Shown here piece after piece: positions 1-9,193 of a DNA stretch of 64,000 nt (position 1 is the stretch's first letter; every line of letters starts with the position of its first letter). The DNA is from Pseudomonas benzenivorans (lineage in GTDB: Bacteria; Pseudomonadota; Gammaproteobacteria; Pseudomonadales; Pseudomonadaceae), in contig NZ_CP137892.1 of NCBI RefSeq assembly GCF_033547155.1, positions 2,666,001 to 2,730,000 on the forward strand, written 5' to 3'. A model generated the notes under the pieces. It had not been told where the DNA came from. It did not search any database and saw only the letters and a list, made by a program, of their open reading frames with translations. Made by a program: the position numbers and the translations under genes.

Positions 1-541
1 ACAGCACCTGGTCGTCGATGCAATAAGCGGCGATCGGGCAGAAGTCGCTGGATGCCAACAGGGTCGCGTTCTCCGGCAGCTTGGTGACCTGGTCCTGGTG
101 GCTGATCAACAGGGTCAACTCCTCCAGCACCGGTGCCATCCAGGCCGGCTGATGGGCCAGACGGTAGCGATGAATGCCGACGCCCCAGCCCTGCTCGGCG
201 CGCTCGGCCTTGCCGCCGAGCAGCAGCGCCAACAGTTGATGGCCGAAGCAGATGCCGAGCAACTTGTCGCCCTTGGCATAGCGATCCAGCAGATAGGTCT
301 TGAGGGTCTCGATCCAGGGGTCGCTGCCGAAGGAATCGGCCTTGCTGCCGGTGACCAGATAGGCATCGTAGTGTTCGCTGTCCGGCGGGTAGTGACCCTC
401 CATCACGTTGTACACCTGGAACTCGGCGGCGATCGGCTGTTGCGCGAACAACCGCTCGAACATCCGGCCGTAGCCTTGGTACTGATCGATCAGTTCGGGG
501 CGAAGAATGTCGGTTTCCAGAATGCAAATCTGCAGCGGCAT
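1..541 (-). CDS. Class I glutamine amidotransferase, C-terminal part cut by window edge
   Basis: Open frame of 180 codons from an ATG at 541 that runs off the left edge without a stop. The class I amidotransferase nucleophile elbow is visible as GICFGHQ with Cys98, preceded by YLVTGSKADSFG near residue 61. The catalytic His-Glu pair normally lies near the C-terminus and would be outside the window. Such stand-alone GMP-synthase-like amidotransferases are about 235-245 residues long, so roughly a quarter is missing. It lies 198 bp downstream of the FadJ-like gene on the same strand. The gap contains a 7-bp-stem hairpin (589-609) without a T tract. The substrate cannot be inferred. Confidence 0.85.
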   Translation of the reverse strand, partial: MPLQICILETDILRPELIDQYQGYGRMFERLFAQQPIAAEFQVYNVMEGHYPPDSEHYDAYLVTGSKADSFGSDPWIETLKTYLLDRYAKGDKLLGICFGHQLLALLLGGKAERAEQGWGVGIHRYRLAHQPAWMAPVLEELTLLISHQDQVTKLPENATLLASSDFCPIAAYCIDDQVL

Positions 542-739
542 GGGGCGGGTACCTAAAACGCATGGGGGGTGGTGTCTACTGTGCCCAAGCCTGCCTGGGG
601 CTGGCAGGCAAGGCAAGAGCCGCTGACACCGTCATGAGCACAAGGCGAATGGATGCCCCTGGTGCACAGGAGCGCCCGTCTCGCAACCGCTGCAGTCAGA
701 GCGAACCGGCCCGCCCAGCGCCGGTCGTCGGCTTTCTCC

Positions 740-2884
740 TCAGAAGCGCTGGTTGCCGGCCGCCTTCTCCAGCAGCAGTGCCGGTGGCAGGAAACGCTCG
801 CCGTACTGCTCGGCCAGGTACTGGGCGCGGGCGACGAAGTCCTGAATGCCGTACTGGTTGATGAACTGCAGCGCACCGCCGCTCCAGGCGGCGAAACCTA
901 TGCCGAAGACCGAGCCGATGTTGGCGTCGGCGGTCGAGCGCAGCACGCCCTCCTCCATGCACCTCACGGTTTCCAGGGCCTGGATGAACAGGATGCGGTC
1001 ACGCACATCCGCCTGGGGAATCTGCCGATCGGCCCGCTCGAAACGCGCCTTGAGCTCCGGCCACAGGCGCTTCTTGCCGCCCTCCGGATAATCGTAGAAA
1101 CCGCCGCCAGCCGCCTTGCCCGGCCGCTTGTATTCGCCCAGCATCAGCTCGAGCACCTCGAACGCCGGATGTTCGGGAACGGGCTTGCCCTCGGCGCTCA
1201 GGTCCTGCGCCGTCTGCCGGCGAATGTGCTGCATCAGGCTCAGCGACACTTCATCGCTGATCGCCAAGGGCCCGACCGGCATGCCCGCCTTGCGGGCCTC
1301 GTTCTCGATCAGCGCCGCCGACACGCCTTCGCCGAGCATGGCGATGCCTTCGTTGGTGAAGGTACCGAATACCCGGGAGGTGAAGAAACCACGGCTGTCG
1401 TTGACCACGATCGGGGTCTTCTTGATCTGCAGGACGTAGTCGAAGGCACGGGCCAGGGTCTCGTCGCTGGTCCGTTCGCCCTTGATGATTTCCACCAGCG
1501 GCATCTTGTCCACCGGGCTGAAGAAGTGCAGGCCGATGAAGCGCTCCTGCTTCTGCACCGCGGTGGCCAGGCCGGTGATCGGCAGGGTCGAGGTATTGGA
1601 GGCGATCACCGCGTCGCTCAGTGCCGCACGCTCGGCGGCGGCGCTGACGTTGGCCTTGAGGTCGCGGTCCTCGAACACCGCTTCGATGATCAGGTCGCAG
1701 CCGACGAAGTCGGCGTCCTTGTCGCTGGTCTTGATGCGTTCGAGGAAGGTATCGCGCCTCTCGGCACTCATCTGGCCGCGTGAGACCTTCTTGTCCAGCA
1801 GCCGGGCCGAATGGGCCTTGCCCTTCTCCGCCGCTTCGATGGAGACGTCCTTGAGCACCACCTCGATCCCCGCCGCCGCCGAGACATAGGCGATACCGGC
1901 GCCCATCATGCCGGCGCCGATCACCCCGACCCTCTGCGTCTGACAGGGGCCGTAGCCTTGCGGGCGTGAGCCGCCGGCATTGATCTCGTTGAGCTGGAAC
2001 CAGAAGGTGCCGATCATGTTCTTGGCCACCTGTCCGGTGGTCAGCTCGGTGAAGTAGCGGGCCTCGATGAGCTGTGCGGTGTCGAAGTCGACCTGGGCAC
2101 CCTCGACCGCGGCGCAGAGGATCTTCTCCGGCGCCGGGAAGCAGCCCCTGGTCTTGTCGCGCAGCACCGAGGGGGCGATGGCCAGCATCTGCGCCACGCC
2201 GGGACTCGACGGCGTGCCGCCGGGCATCCTGTAGCCGGCCTGGTCCCAGGGCTGCTTGGGTGCCGGGTTGGCGGCGATCCAGGCACGGGCCTTGGCCAGC
2301 AGGTCATCCCTGTCGCTGGCCAGGTCATGAATCAGGCCGGCCTTGAGGGCGGCATCCGGGCGCACCTTCTTGCCTTCGGCCAGGTACGGCAGGGCCTTCT
2401 CCAGCCCGAGCAGACGTACCATACGCACGACCCCGCCGCCGCCCGGCAGCAGGCCGAGGGTCACTTCCGGCAGGCCGAGCTGCACGGCGGAACTGTCCAG
2501 CGCTATGCGGTGGTGGCAGGCCAGACAGATCTCCCAGCCACCGCCCAGGGCGGCGCCATTGATCGCCGCCACCACGGGCTTGCCGAGGCATTCCAGGCGG
2601 CGCAGCTGGTCCTTGATCTTCAGGACCATCTGGTAGAAGTCGCGGGCGTCGGCCTTGCTCACCTGGATCAACTCATTCAGGTCGCCGCCGGCGAAGAAGG
2701 TCTTCTTCGCCGAGGTGATGATCACCCCGGCCAGCGCGTCCCGCTCGGCCTCCAGGCGCTCGACGACCCGAGACATGGCCGCGCGGTACTGCGCGTTCAT
2801 GGTGTTGGCGCTCTGCCCGGGCATGTCCATGGTCAGGACCACGATATCGTCCGGGCCTTTCTCGTAACGGATGGCGTCAGTCAT
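740..2884 (-). CDS. FadJ-like multifunctional enoyl-CoA hydratase / 3-hydroxyacyl-CoA dehydrogenase
   Basis: 714-residue beta-oxidation protein with an N-terminal crotonase domain (residues about 5-200; NGAALGGGWEICLACHHR and GLPEVTLGLLPGGGG carry the catalytic glutamates). An NAD-binding hydroxyacyl-CoA dehydrogenase domain follows from about 325 (GVIGAGMMGAGIA), with the catalytic HFFSPVDKMPLVEI segment and a C-terminal dehydrogenase domain. It hydrates enoyl-CoA and oxidises the 3-hydroxyacyl-CoA, feeding the thiolase encoded 17 bp upstream. ATG at 2884 is preferred over the in-frame TTG nine bases upstream because GGAG lies 10 nt before the ATG. Length matches FadJ-type proteins. The pair resembles the P. 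aeruginosa PA1737/PA1736 type rather than FadBA; this paralogue assignment is from memory. Confidence 0.92.
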   Translation of the reverse strand: MTDAIRYEKGPDDIVVLTMDMPGQSANTMNAQYRAAMSRVVERLEAERDALAGVIITSAKKTFFAGGDLNELIQVSKADARDFYQMVLKIKDQLRRLECLGKPVVAAINGAALGGGWEICLACHHRIALDSSAVQLGLPEVTLGLLPGGGGVVRMVRLLGLEKALPYLAEGKKVRPDAALKAGLIHDLASDRDDLLAKARAWIAANPAPKQPWDQAGYRMPGGTPSSPGVAQMLAIAPSVLRDKTRGCFPAPEKILCAAVEGAQVDFDTAQLIEARYFTELTTGQVAKNMIGTFWFQLNEINAGGSRPQGYGPCQTQRVGVIGAGMMGAGIAYVSAAAGIEVVLKDVSIEAAEKGKAHSARLLDKKVSRGQMSAERRDTFLERIKTSDKDADFVGCDLIIEAVFEDRDLKANVSAAAERAALSDAVIASNTSTLPITGLATAVQKQERFIGLHFFSPVDKMPLVEIIKGERTSDETLARAFDYVLQIKKTPIVVNDSRGFFTSRVFGTFTNEGIAMLGEGVSAALIENEARKAGMPVGPLAISDEVSLSLMQHIRRQTAQDLSAEGKPVPEHPAFEVLELMLGEYKRPGKAAGGGFYDYPEGGKKRLWPELKARFERADRQIPQADVRDRILFIQALETVRCMEEGVLRSTADANIGSVFGIGFAAWSGGALQFINQYGIQDFVARAQYLAEQYGERFLPPALLLEKAAGNQRF

Positions 2885-2901
2885 TGTTCTCAATCTCCGC
2901 C

Positions 2902-4107
2902 TCAGACTCTCTCGATGATCGTTGCGATGCCCATGCCGCCGCCCACGCAGAGGGTGGCCAAGCCGTAGCGCAGCTGGCGCGCCTCCAGCTCGTCGAGCAG
3001 GGTGCCGAGGATCGCGCAGCCGGTGGCACCGAGGGGATGCCCCATGGCGATCGAGCCGCCGTTGACGTTGACCCTGTCCTCGACCACGCCCATGTCTTTC
3101 ATGAACTTCAGCACCACCGAGGCGAAGGCTTCGTTGACCTCGAACAGGTCGATGTCCTCCACGCTCAGCCCGGCCTTGGCCAGGGCCTTGCGGGTAGCCG
3201 GCGCCGGGCCGGTGAGCATGATGGTCGGGTCGGTACCGGTCACGGCGGTGGCAACGATACGCGCCCGCGGCTTGAGCCCCAGCTCGCGACCCTTGGCCTC
3301 CGAGCCGATCAGCATCAGCGCGGCACCGTCGACTATGCCCGAGCTGTTGCCGGGGGTATGCACATGGTCGATGCGCTCGAGGTGGCTGTAGACCTGCAAG
3401 GCGGTACTGTCGAAGCCCATCTGACCGATCACCTCGAAGCTCGGTTTGAGCTTGCCGAGCCCCTCGAGGCTGCTGTCGCCACGAATGAACTCGTCGTGAT
3501 CGAGCAGGACGATACCGTTCTGATCGGTGACCGGGACCAGCGAGCGACTGAACGCACCAGCGGCACTGGCGCGCGCGGCCTTCTGTTGCGAGCGCAGGGC
3601 GAACGCATCGACATCGGCGCGGCCGAAACCCTCCAGGGTGGCGATCAGGTCGGCGCCGATGCCCTGAGGAGTGAAATGGCTGTGCATATTGGTTTCCGGA
3701 TCCATCACCCAGGCACCGCCGTCGGAACCCATGGGCACCCGCGACATGGACTCCACGCCACCGACCACCACCAGGTCCTCGAAACCGGAGCGCACCTTCA
3801 TCGCGCCGAGATTGACCGCCTCCAGGCCCGAGGCACAGAAGCGGTTGAGCTGCACACCGGAAACGCTGACATCCCAGTCCGCCAGCATGGCCGCGGTCTT
3901 GGCGATGTCGGCGCCCTGGTCGCCCACCGGGGTGACGCAGCCGAGCACGATATCGTCGACCTGACTGGTGTCCAGGCCCGTGCGGTGCTCCAGGGCCTGC
4001 AGCAGACCGGCAACCAGGCTCACCGGCTTGACGCTGTACAAGGCGCCGTCCTTCTTGCCCTTGCCGCGGGGCGTACGCAGCGCATCGAAAATGAATGCTT
4101 CGGTCAT
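2902..4107 (-). CDS. Acetyl-CoA C-acyltransferase (thiolase), FadI/FadA-like
   Basis: 401-residue thiolase that cleaves 3-ketoacyl-CoA in beta-oxidation (or condenses acyl-CoAs). The acyl-accepting cysteine is in [11 protein letters not shown] (Cys91). The C-terminal catalytic motifs [14 protein letters not shown] and CVGGGMG are intact. The open frame extends 45 codons further upstream, but that stretch (SAGPGG..., DRRRC) does not look like a thiolase. The ATG at 4107 has GAGGA a few bases before it and begins with the family-typical [14 protein letters not shown]. It is the first gene of a two-gene operon with the FadJ-like gene, 17 bp apart, so the two probably form the alpha/beta pair of one trifunctional complex. 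Confidence 0.93.
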   Translation of the reverse strand: MTEAFIFDALRTPRGKGKKDGALYSVKPVSLVAGLLQALEHRTGLDTSQVDDIVLGCVTPVGDQGADIAKTAAMLADWDVSVSGVQLNRFCASGLEAVNLGAMKVRSGFEDLVVVGGVESMSRVPMGSDGGAWVMDPETNMHSHFTPQGIGADLIATLEGFGRADVDAFALRSQQKAARASAAGAFSRSLVPVTDQNGIVLLDHDEFIRGDSSLEGLGKLKPSFEVIGQMGFDSTALQVYSHLERIDHVHTPGNSSGIVDGAALMLIGSEAKGRELGLKPRARIVATAVTGTDPTIMLTGPAPATRKALAKAGLSVEDIDLFEVNEAFASVVLKFMKDMGVVEDRVNVNGGSIAMGHPLGATGCAILGTLLDELEARQLRYGLATLCVGGGMGIATIIERV

Positions 4108-4572
4108 GACGTCCTCGAACCTCCCATGGAGGGAATGGATAAGGGGGCAGCGCCGCCTGTCGCTCTCGGGCGCGCCTGCCGTGCTCCTCTCCACCATACC
4201 CCCGGGCCCGGCTGACTCAATGACCGAAGCGCTCAGCGCCATTGACCGGCGCGTTCAGACGAACGGCTCACTACTGGCGTAATGACGGCGCGCCGTACTT
4301 AGAGGCGTCTGGCTCCGGGCCTGCTTGGGGAACTTGTGGCACATCCAATAACTCATAGTTCCAAACAACCTTCGTATTGAAACCAAGTTATCTAAGTGAA
4401 CCGTGATGTGCCCCCTAGAGTTACCCAAGTAGGAAGGCAATGAACACTAGATGCCAGGGACCGTCGCCGGGCGCTGCCGGGGCGGTATGTCAGTCCACGC
4501 CAGGTGTGACGCCGTAGTCCGCAAGCCTCGATAACGGGCAATAAACGTCACGCCGAAAATAACAAAAGGCAG
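4108..4572. other. Intergenic region upstream of thiolase operon
   Basis: A 465-bp stretch between the divergent thiolase gene and the small membrane ORF. Its centre (about 4340-4420) is AT-richer than the surroundings, as expected for a promoter region. Open frames here (for example a 61-codon minus frame at 4255-4440) lack ribosome sites and recognisable protein character. I looked for a PsrA/FadR-like palindrome and did not find a convincing one. Confidence 0.5.
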
Positions 4573-4674
4573 ATGGCCATGTTCAGACAACCCAAGTTTC
4601 GTCAAGCCGGCCTGATCGTTTTCGCCACTACGGTCATCTTGATCATCCCCAACCTGACCCGACTGGTCAGCTGA
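4573..4674 (+). CDS. Putative 33-residue single-span membrane protein
   Basis: ATG at 4573 opens a 33-codon frame ending in TGA at 4672-4674. A basic, polar N-terminus (FRQPKFRQ) is followed by one hydrophobic segment (residues about 12-26, AGLIVFATTVILIIP) and a short NLTRLVS tail. This is the classic build of a bacterial small inner-membrane protein. A second in-frame ATG is two codons in. The upstream AAAGGCAG is only a moderate ribosome site. It sits alone between the divergent thiolase operon and the cytochrome gene. No function can be assigned. The call rests on composition and build only, so a chance ORF is possible. Confidence 0.4.
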   Translation: MAMFRQPKFRQAGLIVFATTVILIIPNLTRLVS

Positions 4675-4857
4675 TCTCCTCTCCCGGCGCTGCGCGCGCC
4701 CTTCGAACGCGCATGCGCAACCGCGCGGCCAACCTCCTGCCGCGTTAGAATCGCTGGCCAGCCCGACACTCCAGCCAGCGCACTCTCCCACGCGTGCGCC
4801 CACAATCGGATGCGGCTGCCGGTAATCCTCGAATTCGCAGCAACGGCGACATCACAC

Positions 4858-5682
4858 ATGCGCGCTTTGATACTCGCCCTGATGATATTGAGTGCCTGGG
4901 TGCAGGCCGCCGAGCTGCGCCTGGACATAGGCGTGGCCAGCCGTAGCTGGAGCAGCACCGAACTGCTCGCCCATCCGCAGGCGCGCTGGATAGCGATTGC
5001 CGATGACATCAGCTACAAGCGCAGCATGAGCTACCGCGCCGTACCACTGGTCGCCTTGTTGCCGGGCCTGCGGCCAGGCGACCTCCTGCAAGCGGTGGCC
5101 CGCGACGGCTTCGCCGTCGAGTTGCCGGCCACGCTGCTGCTCAACCCGGCCGGCGCCCAGGCCTGGCTGGCGGTGGAAGACCCGGCCCACCCTTGGCCAC
5201 CGCTGGCGCCGAACAAGGCCAGTGCGGGGCCCTTCTACCTGGTCTGGCTGAACCCGGCGGCCAGCCGCATCGGTGCGGAACAATGGCCGTTCCGTATCGC
5301 CCGCATTCGCAGCGTGGCGCCACTCGCGCAACGCTACCCGCAGCTGCTGCCGGCCCGTGATGCCGCCCCGCGCGTCACCGCCGGCTTTGCCCAGTACCAG
5401 AAGCACTGCATGGCCTGTCACCGCCTCAATGATGCCGGCGACTCCAGGTTCGGTCCGGACCTGAACATTCCCCACAACCCCACCGAGTACTTTGCCGGCG
5501 ACTTCCTTGCCCGCTACATCCGCGACCCGCAGAGCCTGCGGCACTGGCCCCAGGGGCGGATGCCAGGCTTCAGCCGCGCGCAATTGAACGATGAGGAACT
5601 GACCCAGCTGCTCGCCTACCTGCGGCATATGGCCGGGCGCAAGGTGCATAGCCCCGAGCCGACGCGGCCCGACCGAAGCTAA
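4858..5682 (+). CDS. Exported c-type cytochrome with N-terminal SUOX-like domain
   Basis: 274-residue protein with a signal peptide (RALILALMILSAWVQA, cleavage about residue 18) and a C-terminal monohaem cytochrome c domain. The haem site is CMACH at 184-188 and Met235 in GRMPGF is the likely distal ligand. Residues about 20-165 resemble the fold of molybdopterin oxidoreductases of the YedY/SoxC type (GFAVELP..., GPFYLVWLNP..., WPFRIARI), but contain no cysteine, so no Mo ligand of that type. An electron-transfer or binding role in the periplasm is inferred. ATG at 4858 is chosen over the frame start 48 bp upstream because it opens directly on the signal peptide. Next gene is convergent. Confidence 0.75.
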   Translation: MRALILALMILSAWVQAAELRLDIGVASRSWSSTELLAHPQARWIAIADDISYKRSMSYRAVPLVALLPGLRPGDLLQAVARDGFAVELPATLLLNPAGAQAWLAVEDPAHPWPPLAPNKASAGPFYLVWLNPAASRIGAEQWPFRIARIRSVAPLAQRYPQLLPARDAAPRVTAGFAQYQKHCMACHRLNDAGDSRFGPDLNIPHNPTEYFAGDFLARYIRDPQSLRHWPQGRMPGFSRAQLNDEELTQLLAYLRHMAGRKVHSPEPTRPDRS

Positions 5683-5756
5683 CCCGCGGGCGACACAAAA
5701 GCGGCCCGGACTCGTGCGCCATACAGGAGCACGCCTGGGTGGCCAACCCCGCCGCG

Positions 5757-6554
5757 CTACTGCGCCTGCACACGCAGCAGCGGCAACAGAGCCAGCTTCG
5801 CGCGCATCTGCTCGCCACAGCCCCCTCGGCGCACACCCCGCACCGGGCAGGCATCCAGGTAGTCCAGGCCGACGGCGAGCTTCAGGTGCCGCTCGGGAAT
5901 GGCCAGGCAATTGGTCACGTCGAAACTGTACCAGGCCCCATCCAGCCAGGCCTCGGCCCAGGCGTGGCTGGCCAACTGCTCGGAGCCATCGGTGAACAGG
6001 TAACCGGACACGAAGCGCGCCGGAATGCCCAGGCTGCGTGTGCAGGCAAGGAAGGCATGGGCCTGGTCCTGGCAGACGCCCTGGCGTCCGGCGAAGGCTT
6101 CGGCGGCACTGGTCTCGTTCTCGGTGCTGCCCGGCAGGTAGCTGATGTGGGCGTTCAACCCGTGCATCAGGTCGATCAGCGCGGCCCGGTCACGGCGTTG
6201 CTGACACTGTTGCCGGGCGAACTCGCGCAATGCCCTGTCCGCCGCGGTTAGGGGGGTGAAGCGCAAGAACGGCAGCGGTGACTGCTCTTCATGCTCTGCC
6301 TCGCGCCGCTCGTCGATCTCGACCTGGCCGTGAGCCCCGATCACCACGGTGTCATGGGGCTCGTCCAGGGTCAGCACGTGGAGAATATTGCCGTAGGGGT
6401 CGAGCTGCGCGCGCGCCGGGTGGGGCAGCGTCAGCTGCCAGTCGAGCACATGCTGGCGCTCGCTGTCGTGGGGGGTCACGCGCAAGTACTGGATGCTGGC
6501 ACGCACCTGATCTTCATAGTGGTAGGTGGTGTCATGGCTAATGGAAAGTCTCAT
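5757..6554 (-). CDS. Transglutaminase-like cysteine protease family protein
   Basis: 265 residues. An N-terminal beta domain typical of bacterial transglutaminase-like proteins (SISHDTTYHYEDQV...LRVTPHDSERQ) is followed by the catalytic core. The triad is visible as Cys161 in GVCQDQAH, His197 in SHAWAEAW and Asp212 in SFDVTN. The start ATG overlaps the stop of the alpha-E gene (ATGA at 6551-6554), so the two are translationally coupled. It is the last gene of the ATP-grasp / alpha-E / transglutaminase operon. Such operons are thought to make or trim a peptide; the family is predicted to act as peptidase or amidase. Substrate unknown. Confidence 0.9.
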   Translation of the reverse strand: MRLSISHDTTYHYEDQVRASIQYLRVTPHDSERQHVLDWQLTLPHPARAQLDPYGNILHVLTLDEPHDTVVIGAHGQVEIDERREAEHEEQSPLPFLRFTPLTAADRALREFARQQCQQRRDRAALIDLMHGLNAHISYLPGSTENETSAAEAFAGRQGVCQDQAHAFLACTRSLGIPARFVSGYLFTDGSEQLASHAWAEAWLDGAWYSFDVTNCLAIPERHLKLAVGLDYLDACPVRGVRRGGCGEQMRAKLALLPLLRVQAQ

Positions 6555-7501
6555 GCTACCTCCAGATATGACCGTTGAATGGCTTGGCCCAGCAGGCGAA
6601 CCTGCTGGATGAATTCGGTGAGCCAGGCATGCAGCCCCTCATCGAGTATTTCCTTGATGCCGGTATAGCGCAGGCGGGCGTCCAGTTCCGCGGCCAGGCG
6701 CTGAGCCGGGCGAGCATTTTCGCCAGGCAGGTTGGCGAGCGTCCGGTTGAGCTCGTCCATGCAGGCACGCAGCGAGCGCGGCACCTCGGGCCGCAGCAAC
6801 AGCAATTCGGAAACTTTGCGCGCCCCCGGGGAGCCCCGGTAGATCTCGGCGAACGCCTCGAACGATGACAGCGCCCGCAGCAAGGCCGTCCACTGGTAAT
6901 AGCTGCGGGCCGGCCGGCCATCGATCTCGTCGATGTCCTCGCCGAGCATTTCGTAACGCGCATCGAGCAGACGCAGGGTGTTGTCGGCCCGCTCGATGAA
7001 GATGCCCAGGCACACGAAGTGATACGGGTCGCCGCGCATGATGGTGCCGAAGGTGGCGCCGCGGAACAGATGCGAGCGTTCCTTGACCCACTCGCAGAAG
7101 CGGCTGATGCCGAAGCGCCCCAGCCCCTGCTCGGATATCCCGCGGATCTCCAGCCAGGTGGCGTTGATGTTCTCCCACACGTCTCCGGTGATACGTCCGC
7201 GCACCGCGTGGGCATTGGTGCGTGCGGCCTGCAGGCAGCAGTAAATGCTCGCCGGGTTATCGGCGTCGAGCGCGAAGAAGTTCAGCATGCGCTCGGCATG
7301 CATCTGCCCGTGACGCTCCAGGTACTCGTCCAGGGTGCCGGTGATCAGCAATGGCATGGCCAGCTCGTCCAAACCATCGCCACTGCCGTCCTGCGGCATC
7401 AGCGACAGCGAATAGCTGACATCGAGCATGCGAGCCAGGTTCTCGGCACGCTCCAGGTAGCGCGACATCCAGTACAGATCGGAGGCGGTTCTCGAGAGCA
7501 T
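6551..7501 (-). CDS. Alpha-E domain protein (DUF403)
   Basis: 316-residue, almost entirely helical protein beginning LSRTASDLYWMSRYLERAENLARML, the hallmark of the alpha-E (DUF403) family. The many conserved acidic and arginine residues (YLERAEN, FIERADNTLRLLDARYE, DEIDG) fit that family. The start ATG lies two bases after the stop of the ATP-grasp gene, and the stop overlaps the transglutaminase start, so all three genes form one tight operon. The open frame continues far upstream without similarity; that part overlaps the ATP-grasp gene and is not translated as part of this protein. It probably acts with the ATP-grasp partner; no enzymatic activity is established. Confidence 0.92.
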   Translation of the reverse strand: MLSRTASDLYWMSRYLERAENLARMLDVSYSLSLMPQDGSGDGLDELAMPLLITGTLDEYLERHGQMHAERMLNFFALDADNPASIYCCLQAARTNAHAVRGRITGDVWENINATWLEIRGISEQGLGRFGISRFCEWVKERSHLFRGATFGTIMRGDPYHFVCLGIFIERADNTLRLLDARYEMLGEDIDEIDGRPARSYYQWTALLRALSSFEAFAEIYRGSPGARKVSELLLLRPEVPRSLRACMDELNRTLANLPGENARPAQRLAAELDARLRYTGIKEILDEGLHAWLTEFIQQVRLLGQAIQRSYLEVA

Positions 7502-7503
7502 GG

Positions 7504-8913
7504 TTAATCCTCCACGATCCAGGTGTCCTTGGTGCCGCCGCCCTGGGACGAGTTGACCACCAGCGAGCCTTCGCGCAGCGCCACACGGGTCAGACCTCCG
7601 GGCACCAGGCGAGTCTCGCGGCCAGACAGGACGAACGGACGTAGGTCGATATGCCGCGGCGCGATGCCGTTCTCGACGAAGGTGGGGCAGGTCGACAGCG
7701 ACAGGGTCGGCTGGGCGATATAGGCCTCCGGCTTGGCCATCAGACGCTCGCGGAACTTCTCGATTTCCGCCTTGCTCGCCGCCGGCCCGACCAGCATGCC
7801 GTAGCCGCCGGAGCCCTGGGCTTCCTTGACCACCAGTTGCGACAGGTTGGCCAGCACATGGGACAGCTCCTCGGGCTTGCGGCACTGCCAGGTCGGCACG
7901 TTCTTGAGGATGGCCTCCTCGTCCAGATAGAAGCGGATCATCTCGCCCACATAGGGGTAGATCGACTTGTCGTCCGCCACCCCCGTGCCTATGGCATTGG
8001 CCAGCACCACGTTGCCCGAACGGTAGGTCGACAACAGCCCGGGGACGCCGAGCATGGAGTCCGGGTTGAAGGCCAGGGGGTCGAGGAAGGCATCGTCGAT
8101 CCGCCGGTAGACCACGTCCACCTGCTTGGCCCCGGCGGTGGTGCGCATGTACAACTTGTCGTCACGCACCAGCAGGTCGGCGCCTTCGACCAATTCCACG
8201 CCCATCTCGCGGGCCAGGAAGGCGTGCTCGAAGTAGGCGCTGTTGAAGCGCCCGGGAGTCAGCACCACCACGGTGGGGTTGTCCAGTGCGCTGGCGCTCT
8301 TCAAGGTGTCGAGCAACAGATTGGGGTAGTGGTTGATCGGCGCCACCCGCTGGGCGGCAAACAGCTCGGGGAACAGGCGCATCATCATCTTGCGGTCCTC
8401 GAGCATATAACTGACGCCGCTCGGCGTGCGCAGGTTGTCCTCCAGCACGTAGTAGCTGCCGTCGCCATCGCGCACCAGGTCGACCCCGGCGATATGGGCG
8501 TAGAGGTTGCGGTGCAGGTCGAGCCCCTGCATCGCCAGCTGATAAGCCTCATTGGCCAGCACCTGCTCGGCCGGGATGACGCCGGCCTTGAGGATGCGCT
8601 GGTCATGGTAGAGGTCGGTGAGGAACATGTTCAGCGCCTGCACCCGCTGGATGCAGCCGCGCTCGACCATGCGCCACTCGCTGGCCGGGATGCTGCGCGG
8701 AATGATGTCGAAGGGAATCAGGCGCTCGGTGCCCTGGTCATCGCCATAGAGGGTGAAGGTGATGCCCGCACGGTGGAACAGCAGGTCCGCCTCGCGCCTT
8801 CGCTGGGCCAGCGACTCCTTCGGCGTCTCGGCCAACCAGCGAGAGAACTCGCGGTAATGTGCGCGGCATTCACCGTTCGCCAGGTACATCTCGTCGTAGT
8901 GCGCGCGCGCCAT
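7504..8913 (-). CDS. Circularly permuted ATP-grasp ligase (DUF404/DUF407)
   Basis: 469-residue member of the circularly permuted ATP-grasp family. Recognisable segments are DGSYYVLEDNLRTPSGVSYMLEDR, VVVLTPGRFNSAYFEH, VDVVYRRIDDAFLDP, a VVKEAQGSGGYGMLVG nucleotide-binding loop and the RHIDLRPFVLSG C-terminal motif. Members are predicted to form peptide-like amide bonds with ATP. ATG at 8913 has a strong AAGGAG seven bases upstream and is preferred to the ORF start 12 codons earlier. First gene of the operon with alpha-E and transglutaminase proteins. The 280-bp region upstream must hold the promoter. No Anbu (HslV-like) gene follows, although many such operons carry one. Confidence 0.93.
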   Translation of the reverse strand: MARAHYDEMYLANGECRAHYREFSRWLAETPKESLAQRRREADLLFHRAGITFTLYGDDQGTERLIPFDIIPRSIPASEWRMVERGCIQRVQALNMFLTDLYHDQRILKAGVIPAEQVLANEAYQLAMQGLDLHRNLYAHIAGVDLVRDGDGSYYVLEDNLRTPSGVSYMLEDRKMMMRLFPELFAAQRVAPINHYPNLLLDTLKSASALDNPTVVVLTPGRFNSAYFEHAFLAREMGVELVEGADLLVRDDKLYMRTTAGAKQVDVVYRRIDDAFLDPLAFNPDSMLGVPGLLSTYRSGNVVLANAIGTGVADDKSIYPYVGEMIRFYLDEEAILKNVPTWQCRKPEELSHVLANLSQLVVKEAQGSGGYGMLVGPAASKAEIEKFRERLMAKPEAYIAQPTLSLSTCPTFVENGIAPRHIDLRPFVLSGRETRLVPGGLTRVALREGSLVVNSSQGGGTKDTWIVED

Positions 8914-9193
8914 GCCTACTCCTTGTCTCCGGATGCACTCGGGCCACACACGACCCGAGCCATCAGGCTAATCCCTATGAGATCAATCTGTTAGGCAACT
9001 GAAAAAGCAACCCGCACCCCCTCTAGCGGCGCATTGCGGCCGCCTTCGTCGAGTACGCCCCACGTCGCTCCAGCGAGGGTCGCAATCACCCATCATTTAT
9101 TAGCAGTATAGGCGCTACCCCATTCGGCGCCGGATACCCGACAAACATGATGGCCTGCAGTGATCGTTGCGCCAGGCACGTCTCAGGCTTGGT
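8914..9193. other. Intergenic region upstream of ATP-grasp operon
   Basis: 280 bp between the amidotransferase (same strand, ending at 9194) and the ATP-grasp gene. It includes an AT-rich patch around 9095-9110 on an otherwise GC-rich background. No gene, clear terminator or -35/-10 pair could be supported. Confidence 0.4.

Noticed and set aside
589..609. Hairpin downstream of fadJ-like gene as terminator
   Set aside because: Stem of seven pairs but no T tract on the minus strand; too weak to call.
2884..4215. 443-codon plus-strand frame opposite the thiolase gene
   Set aside because: Shadow of the thiolase gene; His/Gln/Ala-rich composition typical of antisense frames in GC-rich DNA, no domain motifs.
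4255..4440. 61-codon minus-strand ORF upstream of the thiolase gene
   Set aside because: No Shine-Dalgarno and no membrane, signal or domain character; lies in the presumed promoter region.
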